Source of the DNA: Streptomyces sp. PsTaAH-137
GTDB taxonomy: Bacteria > Actinomycetota > Actinomycetes > Streptomycetales > Streptomycetaceae
DNA length: 64,000 nt
Direction of reading: 5' to 3'
Assembly (NCBI RefSeq): GCF_003259365.1
Contig: NZ_QLLY01000018.1
Span: 116,167-180,166 of the forward strand
Positions within the stretch are counted from its first letter, which is position 1. Each line of letters starts with the position of its first letter. The notes under the pieces were generated by a model. That model saw only the letters and a list, made by a program, of their open reading frames with translations, was not told the origin of the DNA and ran no database searches. Below are positions 19,949 through 29,042 of the stretch, one piece after another. A program made the position numbers and the translations under genes.

Positions 19949-20739
19949 AGGTCGTTCTCTTCTGCGGCGGTTACGGCATGCGGATGCGCAGCGGCGCCGC
20001 CGACGACGTACCCAAGCCGATGGCGATGGTCGGACCCCGGCCGCTGATCTGGCACGTCATGCGCTACTACGCCCACTTCGGGCACACCGAGTTCATCCTG
20101 TGCCTCGGCTACGGCGCCCACCACATCAAGGACTTCTTCCTCAACTACGAGGAGACGACGTCCAACGACTTCGTGCTCCGCGGCGGCCGCACCGAGCTGC
20201 TGTCCACCGACATCTCGGACTGGACGATCACCTTCGCCCAGACCGGCATCGAGTCCCCGATCGGCGAGCGGCTGCGCCGGGTCCGCCACCACCTCGACGG
20301 CGACGAGATGTTCCTCGCCAACTACGCCGACGTGCTCACCGACGCCCCGCTGCCGGAGATGATCGACCGGTTCGCCGAGCGCGACGCGGGCGCGTCGATG
20401 ATGGTCGTCCCGCCGCAGTCCTCCTTCCACTGCGTGGAGCTGGCCGAGGACGGCCTGGTCGGCGGCATCACCGCGGTGAGCGACATGCCGCTGTGGGAGA
20501 ACGGCGGCTACTTCGTGCTCCGCCAGGAGGTCTTCGACCACATACCGGAGAACGGCGACCTCGTCGCCGACGGCTGCGGACAGCTCGCCAAGCAGGGACG
20601 CCTCGTGGCGCACCGGCACCGCGGCTTCTGGAAGCCGACCGACACGGTCAAGGAGCGCGCCGCCCTCGACGCCTCCTACGCGCGGGGCGACCGCCCGTGG
20701 GCCGTGTGGGAGCACGACACCGCGGGGGTACGCGCGTGA
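19945..20739 (+). CDS. Glucose-1-phosphate cytidylyltransferase-like nucleotidyltransferase
   Basis: A 264-residue nucleotidyltransferase related to RfbF (257 residues). The nucleotide-binding start reads VVLFCGGYGMRMRSGAADDVPKPM, which keeps the GG-G-R and PKP parts of the family signature. GAHHIKDFF and FWKPTDTVKERAAL also match RfbF. It should make an NDP-sugar from a sugar-1-phosphate; CTP is inferred from overall likeness only. No 4,6-dehydratase gene of the RfbG type lies in the window, which would be the usual partner. Coupled to both neighbours by 4-base overlaps. Confidence 0.88.
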   Translation: MKVVLFCGGYGMRMRSGAADDVPKPMAMVGPRPLIWHVMRYYAHFGHTEFILCLGYGAHHIKDFFLNYEETTSNDFVLRGGRTELLSTDISDWTITFAQTGIESPIGERLRRVRHHLDGDEMFLANYADVLTDAPLPEMIDRFAERDAGASMMVVPPQSSFHCVELAEDGLVGGITAVSDMPLWENGGYFVLRQEVFDHIPENGDLVADGCGQLAKQGRLVAHRHRGFWKPTDTVKERAALDASYARGDRPWAVWEHDTAGVRA

Positions 20740-21383
20740 TCGGGCTCGGAGCCGGCCGGCTCGACCGGATCGTCGCCGTCGGCGCCCACTGCGACGACAT
20801 CGCCATCGGCGCCGGCGGCACCCTGCTGGCCCTGTGCCGCGCGCACCCGGGCCTGCGGGTCGACGCGCTGGTGCTCTCCGGCGGCGGCACCGACCGCGAG
20901 CAGGAGGAACGGGCCGCGCTCGCCGCCTTCTGCCCGGGCGCCGACCTCCGGCTGACCGTCGACAAGATGCCCGACGGCCGGTTCCCGGCGCACTGGTCGG
21001 ACGCCAAGGCCGCGGTCGAGGAACTGCGCGAGCGGTCCGAGCCCGACCTGGTCCTCGCCCCGCGCACCGACGACGCGCACCAGGACCACCGCGGCCTGGC
21101 GCGGCTGATGACCACGGCCTTCCGCGACCACCTCGTGCTCGGCTACGAGATCGTCAAGTGGGACGGCGACCTCGGCCGGCCGAACACGTACCAGCCGCTG
21201 TCACCGGAGACCGCCGAACAGAAGGTCGCGCTGCTGCAGGAGCACTACCCCTCGCAGCGGCACCGGCCCTGGTACGACCGCGAGGCCTTCCTCGGCCTCG
21301 CCCGCATTCGCGGTATCGAATGCCACGCGCGCTACGCCGAGGCGTTCACCGTCACCAAACTCACGCTCGACCTGGGGGACTGA
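20736..21383 (+). CDS. PIG-L/LmbE family deacetylase
   Basis: A 215-residue zinc hydrolase. The metal site begins at AVGAHCDDIAIGAGGTL (about 14-30), where the family has H-x-D-D; a second part DDAHQDHRGL lies near residue 113. Members remove acetyl groups from N-acetylated sugars or other amides. It sits between the cytidylyltransferase-like and epimerase genes, so its substrate is probably an acetamido sugar intermediate of this pathway. The GTG start at 20736 overlaps the previous stop (GTGA). No signal peptide is seen, so it is cytosolic. Confidence 0.88.
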   Translation: MIGLGAGRLDRIVAVGAHCDDIAIGAGGTLLALCRAHPGLRVDALVLSGGGTDREQEERAALAAFCPGADLRLTVDKMPDGRFPAHWSDAKAAVEELRERSEPDLVLAPRTDDAHQDHRGLARLMTTAFRDHLVLGYEIVKWDGDLGRPNTYQPLSPETAEQKVALLQEHYPSQRHRPWYDREAFLGLARIRGIECHARYAEAFTVTKLTLDLGD

Positions 21384-21386
21384 ACC

Positions 21387-22412
21387 TTGCGCGTACTGCT
21401 GACCGGACACCAGGGCTACCTGGGCTCCGTCATGGCCCCGGTCCTCACCGCCGCCGGACACGATGTCGTCGGCCTCGACGCCGGACTGTTCGCCGACTGC
21501 GTCCTCGGCCCCGTGCCCGCCGACCCGCAGGGGCACCGGGTGGACCTCCGCGACGTCACCGCCGAACACGTGGCGGGCGTCGACGCCGTCATCCACCTGG
21601 CCGCGCTGTCCAACGACCCGCTCGGCTCCCTGGCACCCGAACTCACCTACGACATCAACCACCACGCGTCCGTACGGCTGGCCCGGCTCGCCCGCGAGGC
21701 CGGGGTCGGACGCTTCCTGTACGCGTCGACCTGCTCCGTCTACGGCGCCGCCGGCGGCGCCGGACTGGTCGCCGAGGATGCCCCGCTGCGCCCGGTGACG
21801 CCGTACGCCGAGTCCAAGGTGCGGGTGGAGGACGACCTGCACGCGCTGGCCGACGACGACTTCACCCCGGTGTACATGCGCAACGCCACCGCGTTCGGCT
21901 ACTCGCCCCGGCTGCGCGCCGACATCGTCCTCAACAACCTGGTCGGGCACGCGCTGCTGACCGGCGAGGTCCTCGTCCTCTCCGACGGCTCGCCCTGGCG
22001 CCCGCTGGTGCACGCCGCCGACATCGCGTGGGCCTTCACTGCCGCGCTGTCCGCACCGCGCGAGGCGGTGCACGACCGGGCGTTCAACATCGGCAGCGAG
22101 GTCAACAACGTCACCGTCGCCGAGATCGCCGAGCAGGTCGCCGACGCGGTCCCCGGCGCGAAGGTGCGGATCACCGGGGAGCACGGCGCCGACCCGCGCT
22201 CGTACCGTGTGGACTTCTCCCGCTTCCGCGAGGCGATCCCCGGGTTCGACTGCGAGTGGACGGTGCTGCAGGGCGCCCTCGAACTCGCCGAGAACTACCG
22301 CAGGCACCAGCTGACCCTGGAGGACTTCGACCAGCGCTTCACCCGTCTCGCCGTGCTCCGCGCGGCGTCCGAGGCCGGCACCGTCGACGACACCCTGCGG
22401 TGGCGCCGATGA
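21387..22412 (+). CDS. NAD-dependent sugar epimerase/dehydratase
   Basis: A 341-residue extended short-chain dehydrogenase. The cofactor loop LLTGHQGYLGSVMAPVL is at the N-terminus, ASTCSVYG carries the Ser/Thr part of the active site, and PYAESK gives the YxxxK pair. It probably epimerises, reduces or dehydrates a nucleotide sugar. The start is TTG at 21387, three bases after the PIG-L stop; no ATG or GTG lies before the conserved loop. The end overlaps the DUF4910 gene start as ATGA. Confidence 0.9.
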   Translation: MRVLLTGHQGYLGSVMAPVLTAAGHDVVGLDAGLFADCVLGPVPADPQGHRVDLRDVTAEHVAGVDAVIHLAALSNDPLGSLAPELTYDINHHASVRLARLAREAGVGRFLYASTCSVYGAAGGAGLVAEDAPLRPVTPYAESKVRVEDDLHALADDDFTPVYMRNATAFGYSPRLRADIVLNNLVGHALLTGEVLVLSDGSPWRPLVHAADIAWAFTAALSAPREAVHDRAFNIGSEVNNVTVAEIAEQVADAVPGAKVRITGEHGADPRSYRVDFSRFREAIPGFDCEWTVLQGALELAENYRRHQLTLEDFDQRFTRLAVLRAASEAGTVDDTLRWRR

Positions 22413-23683
22413 CCTCGCCCGGCGAGGAGATGCATGCTCTGGTGGAGCGGATGTACCCGCTCTGCCGGAGCATCACCGGCGACGGCGTGCGCGCCACCCT
22501 GGACATCGTCGGAGAGTACGTCCCGCTCCAGGTGCACGAGGTGCCGACCGGGACGCAGGTGCTCGACTGGACGGTGCCGCAGGAGTGGAACATCCGGGAC
22601 GCGTACATCGCCGACAGCACCGGCAGGAGGGTCGTCGACTTCGCCGCGTCCAGCCTGCACGTGCTCGGCTACAGCGTCCCCGTCGCGAGGACCATGCCGC
22701 TCGCCGAACTCCGCGCACACCTGCACACCCTGCCCGACCGGCCGAGCTGGGTGCCCTACCGCACCAGCTACTACAAGCCGGAATGGGGTTTCTGCCTGGC
22801 CCAGGAGACGCTGGACGCGCTGCCCGACGGCGACTACGAGGTGCGGATCGACTCCACGCTCGCGGACGGGCACCTCACCTACGCCGAGCACGTGGTCCCC
22901 GGCCAGGTGCCCGCCGAGGTCATCGTCTCCTGCCACGTCTGCCACCCGTCGCTGGCCAACGACAACCTGGCCGGCATCGCCGTGGCGACGTTCCTGGCCC
23001 GCGAACTGGCCGAGCGGAACCCGTATTACACCTACCGGTTCATCTACGCGCCCGGCACCATCGGAGCCATCACCTGGCTCGCCCGCAACGCCGAGCGGAT
23101 CGGGAGGGTCGAACACGGGCTCGTGCTGGCCTGTGCGGGGGACAGGGGGCAGCTCACGTACAAGCAGAGCCGACGCGGCGACGCCGAGATCGACCGCGTG
23201 CTGCGGCACGTGCTGCGCACCTCCGAACGCCCGCACGAGGTAAGGGAGTTCACGCCGTACGGGTACGACGAGCGGCAGTACTGCTCGCCCGGGTTCGACC
23301 TCGGCGTGGGCTCGCTCACCCGCACCCCGTACGCCGGCTACCCGGAGTACCACACCTCCGCCGACAACCCGGACTTCGTCTCCCCGGAGGCGATGACGGA
23401 CACCCTCGCCGTGTGCCGCGAGGCGTTCGCCGTCCTCGACCGCAACCGCAGCTACGTCAACCTCAGCCCGTACGGCGAACCGCAGTTGGGCCGACGCGGT
23501 CTCTACGACGCGCTCGGCGGCCGCAGCGACACCAAGCAGGCGCAGATGGCCATGCTCTGGGTGCTCAACCTGTCCGACGGCGAACACAGCCTCCTGGACA
23601 TCGCCGAGCGCTCCGGGCTGCCCTTCGACACCGTCGCCGACGCGGCCGACGCCCTGCACGGCGCCGGGCTGGTCAAGCCATGA
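22409..23683 (+). CDS. DUF4910 aminopeptidase-like protein
   Basis: A 424-residue protein of the DUF4910 group. The first part (about 1-60) carries the SITGDGVRATL start that is widespread in this family. The middle is an M28-type peptidase-like fold with possible metal ligands in VSCHVCHPSLANDNLAGIA (about 171-189) and PEYHTSADNPDF. The last 60 residues look like a winged helix (MAMLWVLNLSDGEHSLLDIA). Family members recur in nucleotide-sugar clusters, but no reaction is firmly assigned as far as I know. An amidase or peptidase acting on an aminoacyl or acylamino sugar is one possibility. Confidence 0.82.
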   Translation: MTSPGEEMHALVERMYPLCRSITGDGVRATLDIVGEYVPLQVHEVPTGTQVLDWTVPQEWNIRDAYIADSTGRRVVDFAASSLHVLGYSVPVARTMPLAELRAHLHTLPDRPSWVPYRTSYYKPEWGFCLAQETLDALPDGDYEVRIDSTLADGHLTYAEHVVPGQVPAEVIVSCHVCHPSLANDNLAGIAVATFLARELAERNPYYTYRFIYAPGTIGAITWLARNAERIGRVEHGLVLACAGDRGQLTYKQSRRGDAEIDRVLRHVLRTSERPHEVREFTPYGYDERQYCSPGFDLGVGSLTRTPYAGYPEYHTSADNPDFVSPEAMTDTLAVCREAFAVLDRNRSYVNLSPYGEPQLGRRGLYDALGGRSDTKQAQMAMLWVLNLSDGEHSLLDIAERSGLPFDTVADAADALHGAGLVKP

Positions 23684-24981
23684 CGCCGATGACCACCGAG
23701 GGGGAGAACGCGAAGACCACACCGGAACCGGCGGGCTCGGCGAAGCGGGCCCTGCTCGGACGGCTGTCCTGGGGCCTCGCCGACCAGGCGGCCTCCAGCA
23801 TCTCCAACTTCGTGGTGGGCATCTACGTGGCGCGCTCGCTCGGCGTGACCGCGTTCGGCGTGTTCAGCCTCGCCTGGGTCACCTACGGCGTGGTGCTCAA
23901 CATCTCGCGCGGCCTCGCCACCGACCCGCTCGTCGTCCGCTTCAGCGGCGTGTCCGGCACGTCCTGGCGCGGGGCGGTGGCCCGCTCCACGGGCACCGCC
24001 CTCGTCGTCGGCTCCGCCATCGGCGTGGCCTGCCTGGCCGTGGGGCTCGGCCTCGGCGGCCGGGTCGGGCCCGCGTTCGCCTGCCTCGGCGTCATGCTCC
24101 CCGGGCTGCTCCTCCAGGACGCCTGGCGGTACTCGTTCTTCGCCGCCGGAGTCGGCCGCAAGGCGTTCCTCAACGACGTCGTCTGGGGCGTGGCCCTCGT
24201 CCCGGCGATGGTCGTGGCGGCCCGCGTCGACACCGTGGCCGCCTTCGTCCTCGCCTGGGGCGCGTCCGCCACCGTGGCCGGCGTCTACGGCTACGTCCAG
24301 TCCGGCATCCTGCCCCGGGTCACCCGGGCCCGCGGCTGGCTGCGCGACCAGCGCGACCTCGGCTACCGCTACCTCGTCGAGAACACCTGCCTCAGCGGCG
24401 CCAGCCAGGTGCGGGCCTACGGCCTCGGCGCGATCGTCGGCGTCAGCGCGGTCGGCGCGGTACGCGGAGCGGAACTCCTGATGGGGCCGTTCCTCGCCGT
24501 CCTGATGGGCCTCTCGCTCGTCACCGTCCCCGAGGCGGCCCGGGTGCTGCGGCAGGCCCCGCAGCGCCTCTACCGGTTCTGCCTCCTCCTCGGCGGCGGG
24601 CAGGCCGCCGGAGCCCTGCTGTGGGGCACGGCGCTGCTGCTGATGCCGGACCGGGCCGGCGAACTCGTCCTCGGCGACGTCTGGACCTCCGCGTCCCGGC
24701 TCGTCGTGCCGATCACCCTCGGCGTGGCGGGCGCCGGACTCGGCACCGGCGCGGCGGCCGGGCTGCGGGCGCTCGGGGCCGCCCGACTGAGCCTGCGCTC
24801 CCAGCTGTTCGCCTCCGCCTGCTACGTCGGCGGCGGCCTCGGCGGCGCCGTCGCCGGCGGCACGGTCGGCTCGGCCTGGGGCGTCGCCGTCGCGACACTG
24901 ATCGGCTCGGCCGTGTGGTGGCTGTCCCTGCGGACGGGCCTGCGCCATCACCACCCCATTCCCGAAGTGAGGACCACATGA
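23680..24981 (+). CDS. Polysaccharide flippase, Wzx-like
   Basis: A 433-residue integral membrane protein with about 12 hydrophobic segments; the N-terminus (LLGRLSWGLADQAASSISNFVVGIYVARSLG) matches the MATE/MOP flippase pattern. It should carry the finished lipid-linked repeat unit across the membrane to Wzy. It ends in a short His-rich tail (LRHHHPIPEV). The ATG at 23680 overlaps the previous stop as ATGA. With gene 16159-17454 it completes a Wzx/Wzy route. Confidence 0.88.
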   Translation: MTPMTTEGENAKTTPEPAGSAKRALLGRLSWGLADQAASSISNFVVGIYVARSLGVTAFGVFSLAWVTYGVVLNISRGLATDPLVVRFSGVSGTSWRGAVARSTGTALVVGSAIGVACLAVGLGLGGRVGPAFACLGVMLPGLLLQDAWRYSFFAAGVGRKAFLNDVVWGVALVPAMVVAARVDTVAAFVLAWGASATVAGVYGYVQSGILPRVTRARGWLRDQRDLGYRYLVENTCLSGASQVRAYGLGAIVGVSAVGAVRGAELLMGPFLAVLMGLSLVTVPEAARVLRQAPQRLYRFCLLLGGGQAAGALLWGTALLLMPDRAGELVLGDVWTSASRLVVPITLGVAGAGLGTGAAAGLRALGAARLSLRSQLFASACYVGGGLGGAVAGGTVGSAWGVAVATLIGSAVWWLSLRTGLRHHHPIPEVRTT

Positions 24982-25925
24982 CCCCCCACCCCAGGCTGAG
25001 CGTCGGCCTGCCCGTCTACAACGGCGAGGAGTACCTGGCCGAGTCCCTCGACGCCCTGCTCGGCCAGACCTACGAGGACTTCGAGCTGATCATCTCGGAC
25101 AACGCCTCCACCGACGGCACCGAGGGCATCTGCCGCCTCTACGCGGCCAAGGACTCCCGCATCCGCTACCAGCGGCTGCCCCGCAACGTCGGCGCCACCC
25201 CGAACCACAACCGGCTGCTCGACGAGGCACGCGGCGAACTGTTCAAGTGGGCCTCGCACGACGACCTGTACGGCCGCGACCTGCTGCGCCTGTGCGTCGA
25301 GGCGCTCGACGAACGGCCCGACGTGATCCTCGCCCACACCGACCAGGCGGTCATCGACGGCGACGGCAAAGTGACCGTCCCCTACGAGTACACGCTCGCC
25401 ACCGGCTCCCCGCACGCGCCGGAGCGCTTCCGCAGCCTGCTCTTCGAGCCCGGCGGCGACGACTTCTACGGCGTCATCCGCACCGACGTGCTGCGCCGCG
25501 TGAAGGCCATGGACAGCTACCACCACGCCGACCGCACCTACGTCGCCGAGATCACCCTGCACGGCCGCTTCCACCAGGTGCCCGAACTGCTCTACTTCCG
25601 CCGCGACCACCCGGGCCGCGCCGAGCGGGCCAACCCCTCCAAGCGCTCCCGGTGCGTCAACCTCGACCCGCGCCGGGCCGGGCCGCTGCACCCGACGCCC
25701 CGGCTGCTCGCCGAATACATCTGGGGCTTCGCCTCGTCGGTCCGCCGCGCCCCGCTGTCCCCGGCCGACCGCCGCGCCTGCTACCGCCACCTCGCCGCCT
25801 GGATGACCAGCCGCGCACGGCCCGGCGCGGGCGAACGCGTCGAGGACCGTGCGCCCGTCGACCCGGCCCACCTCACGGTCTCCGTCGACGACCTCGTCGC
25901 CGGGCGCGAGCGGAGGCGGCCATGA
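24978..25925 (+). CDS. Glycosyltransferase family 2
   Basis: A 315-residue GT-A fold enzyme. The nucleotide-binding start LSVGLPVYNGEEYLAESLDA is followed by DFELIISDNASTDGT and an acidic ASHDDLY (about 90-96) that fits the DXD metal site. The C-terminal third is rich in arginine and lacks membrane segments, so it is a soluble or peripheral transferase. It should extend the repeat unit. ATG 24978 overlaps the flippase stop (ATGA). Confidence 0.9.
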   Translation: MTPHPRLSVGLPVYNGEEYLAESLDALLGQTYEDFELIISDNASTDGTEGICRLYAAKDSRIRYQRLPRNVGATPNHNRLLDEARGELFKWASHDDLYGRDLLRLCVEALDERPDVILAHTDQAVIDGDGKVTVPYEYTLATGSPHAPERFRSLLFEPGGDDFYGVIRTDVLRRVKAMDSYHHADRTYVAEITLHGRFHQVPELLYFRRDHPGRAERANPSKRSRCVNLDPRRAGPLHPTPRLLAEYIWGFASSVRRAPLSPADRRACYRHLAAWMTSRARPGAGERVEDRAPVDPAHLTVSVDDLVAGRERRRP

Positions 25926-27154
25926 CCACCGCGCCCCACCGGCCCCCGCGCGTCGGGGTGTTCGGGCTGCTCGGCTCCGGCAACCTCGGCAACGACGGAT
26001 CGCTCGAAGCCGTCCTCGGCTACCTCCGCACCGACCACCCGGACGCCGAGGTGGACGCCCTGTGCGGCGGACCCGAGGCCGTCACGGCCCGCTTCGGCAT
26101 CCCCGCGACCCGGCTGCACTGGAACCGCGCGGAGTACCGGACCGCCTCCCGCGCGGGCGCCGCCGCCACGAAGGGACTCGGCAAACTCGTCGACGTCTTC
26201 CGCACCGCCGCCTGGGTGCGCCGCCACGACGTGGTCATCGTCCCGGGCATGGGCGTCCTGGAGGCCACCCTCCCGCTGCGGCCGTGGGGATTCCCGTACT
26301 CGCTGTTCCTGCTCTGCGCGAGCGGCCGGCTGGTGCGCACCCCGGTCGCGCTGGTCGGGGTCGGCGCGGGCGAGATCCGCAGCCGCCCCACCCGCGCCCT
26401 GGTGCGCTGGTCCGCGCGGTGCGCCGCCTACCGCTCCTACCGGGACACCCCGTCCCGCGACGCGATGCGGGCCATGGGCGTGGACACCGCCCGCGACGAG
26501 GTCTACCCCGACCTCGCGTTCTCCCTGCCCGCGCCCGCGGCGAGCACGCCCACCGGCTCGCCCGGCACGGTCTGTCTCGGCGTCATGGACTTCCACGGCG
26601 GCAACGACGACCGGGCACGGGCCGACGAGATCCACCGGCGCTACCTCGACGGCACCATCCGCTTCGTCCGCACCCTGACCGACGAGGGACGGCCCGTCCG
26701 TCTCCTCACCGGCGACCGGTGCGACACCGCGGTGGTCGACGCGATCCTCGCCGCCGTCGACTCGCCCCTGGTGACCGCCGCCGAACCGGCCTCGCTGGCC
26801 GACCTGATGGACGAGATGGCGGCCGCCGACACCGTCGTCGCGGTCCGCTACCACAACCTCATCTGCGCCCTGAAGACCGGAACGCCCGCCCTCGCCCTCT
26901 GCTACGCGACGAAGAGCGAGGCGCTCATGGAGCGGATGGGCCTCGGCGCCTACTGCCACCCGGCGCGCGAGGTCGACGCCGACCGGCTGCTCGAACAGTT
27001 CCGCGCACTGGAGAAGAACGCCGCCGAACTGCGCCGGACGCTCGTCGAGTCCAATCGCACCGTCGCGCGGCAACTCGCCGACCAGTTCACCGCGTTGACC
27101 ACCACCCTCTTCCCGGCGCGCACCCGCGCCAAGGCCCTGCGGGAGACAGCATGA
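25922..27154 (+). CDS. Polysaccharide pyruvyl transferase family protein
   Basis: A 410-residue protein of the PS_pyruv_trans family. It opens GVFGLLGSGNLGNDGSLEAV, the usual N-terminal glycine-rich loop, and has AVRYHNLICALKTGTPALAL near residue 302, which matches the family's C-terminal H-x-x-I/A stretch. Members add a pyruvate ketal to a sugar using phosphoenolpyruvate and so add negative charge. Acting on the repeat unit of this block is the natural reading. The ATG overlaps the GT2 stop, and the end overlaps the RmlC-like gene. Confidence 0.88.
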   Translation: MTTAPHRPPRVGVFGLLGSGNLGNDGSLEAVLGYLRTDHPDAEVDALCGGPEAVTARFGIPATRLHWNRAEYRTASRAGAAATKGLGKLVDVFRTAAWVRRHDVVIVPGMGVLEATLPLRPWGFPYSLFLLCASGRLVRTPVALVGVGAGEIRSRPTRALVRWSARCAAYRSYRDTPSRDAMRAMGVDTARDEVYPDLAFSLPAPAASTPTGSPGTVCLGVMDFHGGNDDRARADEIHRRYLDGTIRFVRTLTDEGRPVRLLTGDRCDTAVVDAILAAVDSPLVTAAEPASLADLMDEMAAADTVVAVRYHNLICALKTGTPALALCYATKSEALMERMGLGAYCHPAREVDADRLLEQFRALEKNAAELRRTLVESNRTVARQLADQFTALTTTLFPARTRAKALRETA

Positions 27155-27702
27155 AGGCGATCGAAGTCCCCGAGATAGCCGGGGCGTTCCTCCTCGAACC
27201 GACCCCGCACGCCGACGAGCGCGGCTTCTTCTGCCGCACCTTCGACGCCGAGGTGATCCGCTCGGTGGGCCTCGACCCGAACGCCTTCGTGCAGGACAGC
27301 GTGTCCCGCACGGCGCGGGGCGTGGTCCGCGGCCTGCACCTGCGCTCCGGCGCGGGCGAGGCCAAGCTGGTGCGCTGCTCGCACGGGCAGATCTTCGACG
27401 TCGTCGTGGACCTGCGCCCCGACTCGCCGACCTACCGCAACCGGGCCTTCTTCGAACTGTCCGGCGACACCCAGAAGACCCTGTACATCCCGGCGGGGTG
27501 CGCGCACGGCTTCCAGTCGCTCACCGAGACCGCCGACACGTCGTACCGGATCGACCGCCCGCACGATCCGTCCGAGGACGTGACGATCGCCTTCGACGAC
27601 CCGGAGTTCGCCATTCCCTGGCCGCTGCCGGTCACATCGATGTCCCCGCGCGACCGGGAGGCACCCCGCCTCGCCGAGGTCCTGAAACTCCGGAGAGGAT
27701 GA
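27151..27702 (+). CDS. rfbC: dTDP-4-dehydrorhamnose 3,5-epimerase-like protein
   Basis: A 183-residue cupin of the RmlC family, the usual length. It shows DERGFFCRTFD (about 24-34), the RGLHLR motif with the catalytic histidine near residue 63, IPAGCAHGFQSL, and a TSYRID stretch holding the expected active-site tyrosine. It should epimerise C3 and/or C5 of a 4-keto-6-deoxy nucleotide sugar. The nucleotide may be CDP instead of dTDP because the nearest nucleotidyltransferase resembles RfbF. ATG 27151 overlaps the pyruvyl transferase stop. Confidence 0.88.
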   Translation: MKAIEVPEIAGAFLLEPTPHADERGFFCRTFDAEVIRSVGLDPNAFVQDSVSRTARGVVRGLHLRSGAGEAKLVRCSHGQIFDVVVDLRPDSPTYRNRAFFELSGDTQKTLYIPAGCAHGFQSLTETADTSYRIDRPHDPSEDVTIAFDDPEFAIPWPLPVTSMSPRDREAPRLAEVLKLRRG

Positions 27703-27709
27703 CGACGGC

Positions 27710-29035
27710 TTGCACCAGAACAACATCTCGCTGCCCCGATCCCAGGCGGCGAACGAACGACTGCACGCGCTGATCCCCGGCGGCGCCCACACGTACGCCA
27801 AGGGCGACGACCAGTACCCCGAGGACCTGGCACCGGTCATCAGCCACGGTCGGGGCGCGCAGGTGTGGGACGTCGACGGCAACCGCTACGTCGAGTACGG
27901 CTCCGGCCTGCGGTCGGTCAGCCTCGGCCACGCCCATCCGAAGGTCACCGAGGCGGCACGGCGCGAACTGGACCGCGGGAGCAACTTCGTCCGGCCGTCC
28001 ATCCTGGAGGTTGAGGCCGCCGAGTGCTTCCTCGCCACCGTGCCGACCGCCGAGATGGTGAAGTTCGCGAAGAACGGCTCCGACGTGACCACCGCCGCGG
28101 TGCGCCTGGCCCGCGCCGCCACCGGGCGCCCGCGGGTGGCCATCTGCGCCGACCAGCCGTTCTTCTCCGTCGACGACTGGTTCATCGGCACCACACCGAT
28201 GTCAGCCGGCATTCCCGACGCGATCAACGAACTGACCGTGATGTTCCCCTACGGGGATCTGGCCGCCACCGAAGAGCTGCTGACCCGGTACGAGGACGAG
28301 ATCGCCTGTCTCATCCTCGAACCCGCGGGCCACACCGAGCCTCCGGCCGGCTATCTCGCGGGGCTGCGCGAACTGGCCGACCGGCACGGCTGCGTCCTGG
28401 TCTTCGACGAGATGATCACCGGTCTGCGCTGGTCCGAGGCGGGCGCCCAGGGCCTCTACGGTGTCGTCCCCGACCTCTCCACGTTCGGCAAGGCGCTGGG
28501 CAACGGGTTCGCGGTCTCCGCGCTGGCCGGACGCCGCGAACTGATGGAACGCGGCGGCCTGCGCAACCCGCACGACCGGGTGTTCCTGCTGTCCACCACC
28601 CACGGAGCGGAGACACACTCCCTGGCGGCCGCGATGGCCGTCCTCACCACCTACAGGGAAGAGGGCATCACGGCCCGGCTGCACCAACTCGGCGAGCGGC
28701 TGACCGCCGGAGTCCGCGAGGCCGCGGCGCGGGCGGGCGTCGGCGACCATGTCGTCGTCCGCGGCCGGGCCAGCAACCTCGTCTTCGCCACCCTCGACGA
28801 GAAGCTGCGGCCGTCGCAGGAGTACCGCACGCTCTTCCTGCGCCACCTCCTCGCGGGCGGGGTGCTCGCACCGTCGTTCGTGGTGAGCAGCGCGCTCACC
28901 GACGCCGACATCGATCAGACGGTCGACGCGGTCGCCGGGGCGTGCGAGGTGTACCGCAAGGCGCTGGACGCGGGGGACCCCGCGCCCTGGCTCGGCGGGC
29001 GGCCGGTCAAGCCCGTCTTCCGCCGCCTGGCGTGA
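27710..29035 (+). CDS. Class III PLP aminotransferase, glutamate-1-semialdehyde aminomutase-like
   Basis: A 441-residue fold-type I PLP enzyme resembling HemL. The PLP lysine is Lys261 in TFGKALGNGF, and the cofactor-ring aspartate is in VFDEMITGL (Asp233). HemL itself is a housekeeping gene; the place of this copy at the end of a nucleotide-sugar module points to transfer of an amino group onto a keto sugar or related unit. The start is TTG at 27710, preceded by GGAGAGGA (27692-27699); an ATG at 27699 is out of frame. It is the last gene of the polysaccharide block. Confidence 0.86.
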   Translation: MHQNNISLPRSQAANERLHALIPGGAHTYAKGDDQYPEDLAPVISHGRGAQVWDVDGNRYVEYGSGLRSVSLGHAHPKVTEAARRELDRGSNFVRPSILEVEAAECFLATVPTAEMVKFAKNGSDVTTAAVRLARAATGRPRVAICADQPFFSVDDWFIGTTPMSAGIPDAINELTVMFPYGDLAATEELLTRYEDEIACLILEPAGHTEPPAGYLAGLRELADRHGCVLVFDEMITGLRWSEAGAQGLYGVVPDLSTFGKALGNGFAVSALAGRRELMERGGLRNPHDRVFLLSTTHGAETHSLAAAMAVLTTYREEGITARLHQLGERLTAGVREAAARAGVGDHVVVRGRASNLVFATLDEKLRPSQEYRTLFLRHLLAGGVLAPSFVVSSALTDADIDQTVDAVAGACEVYRKALDAGDPAPWLGGRPVKPVFRRLA

Positions 29036-29042
29036 CGGGACG

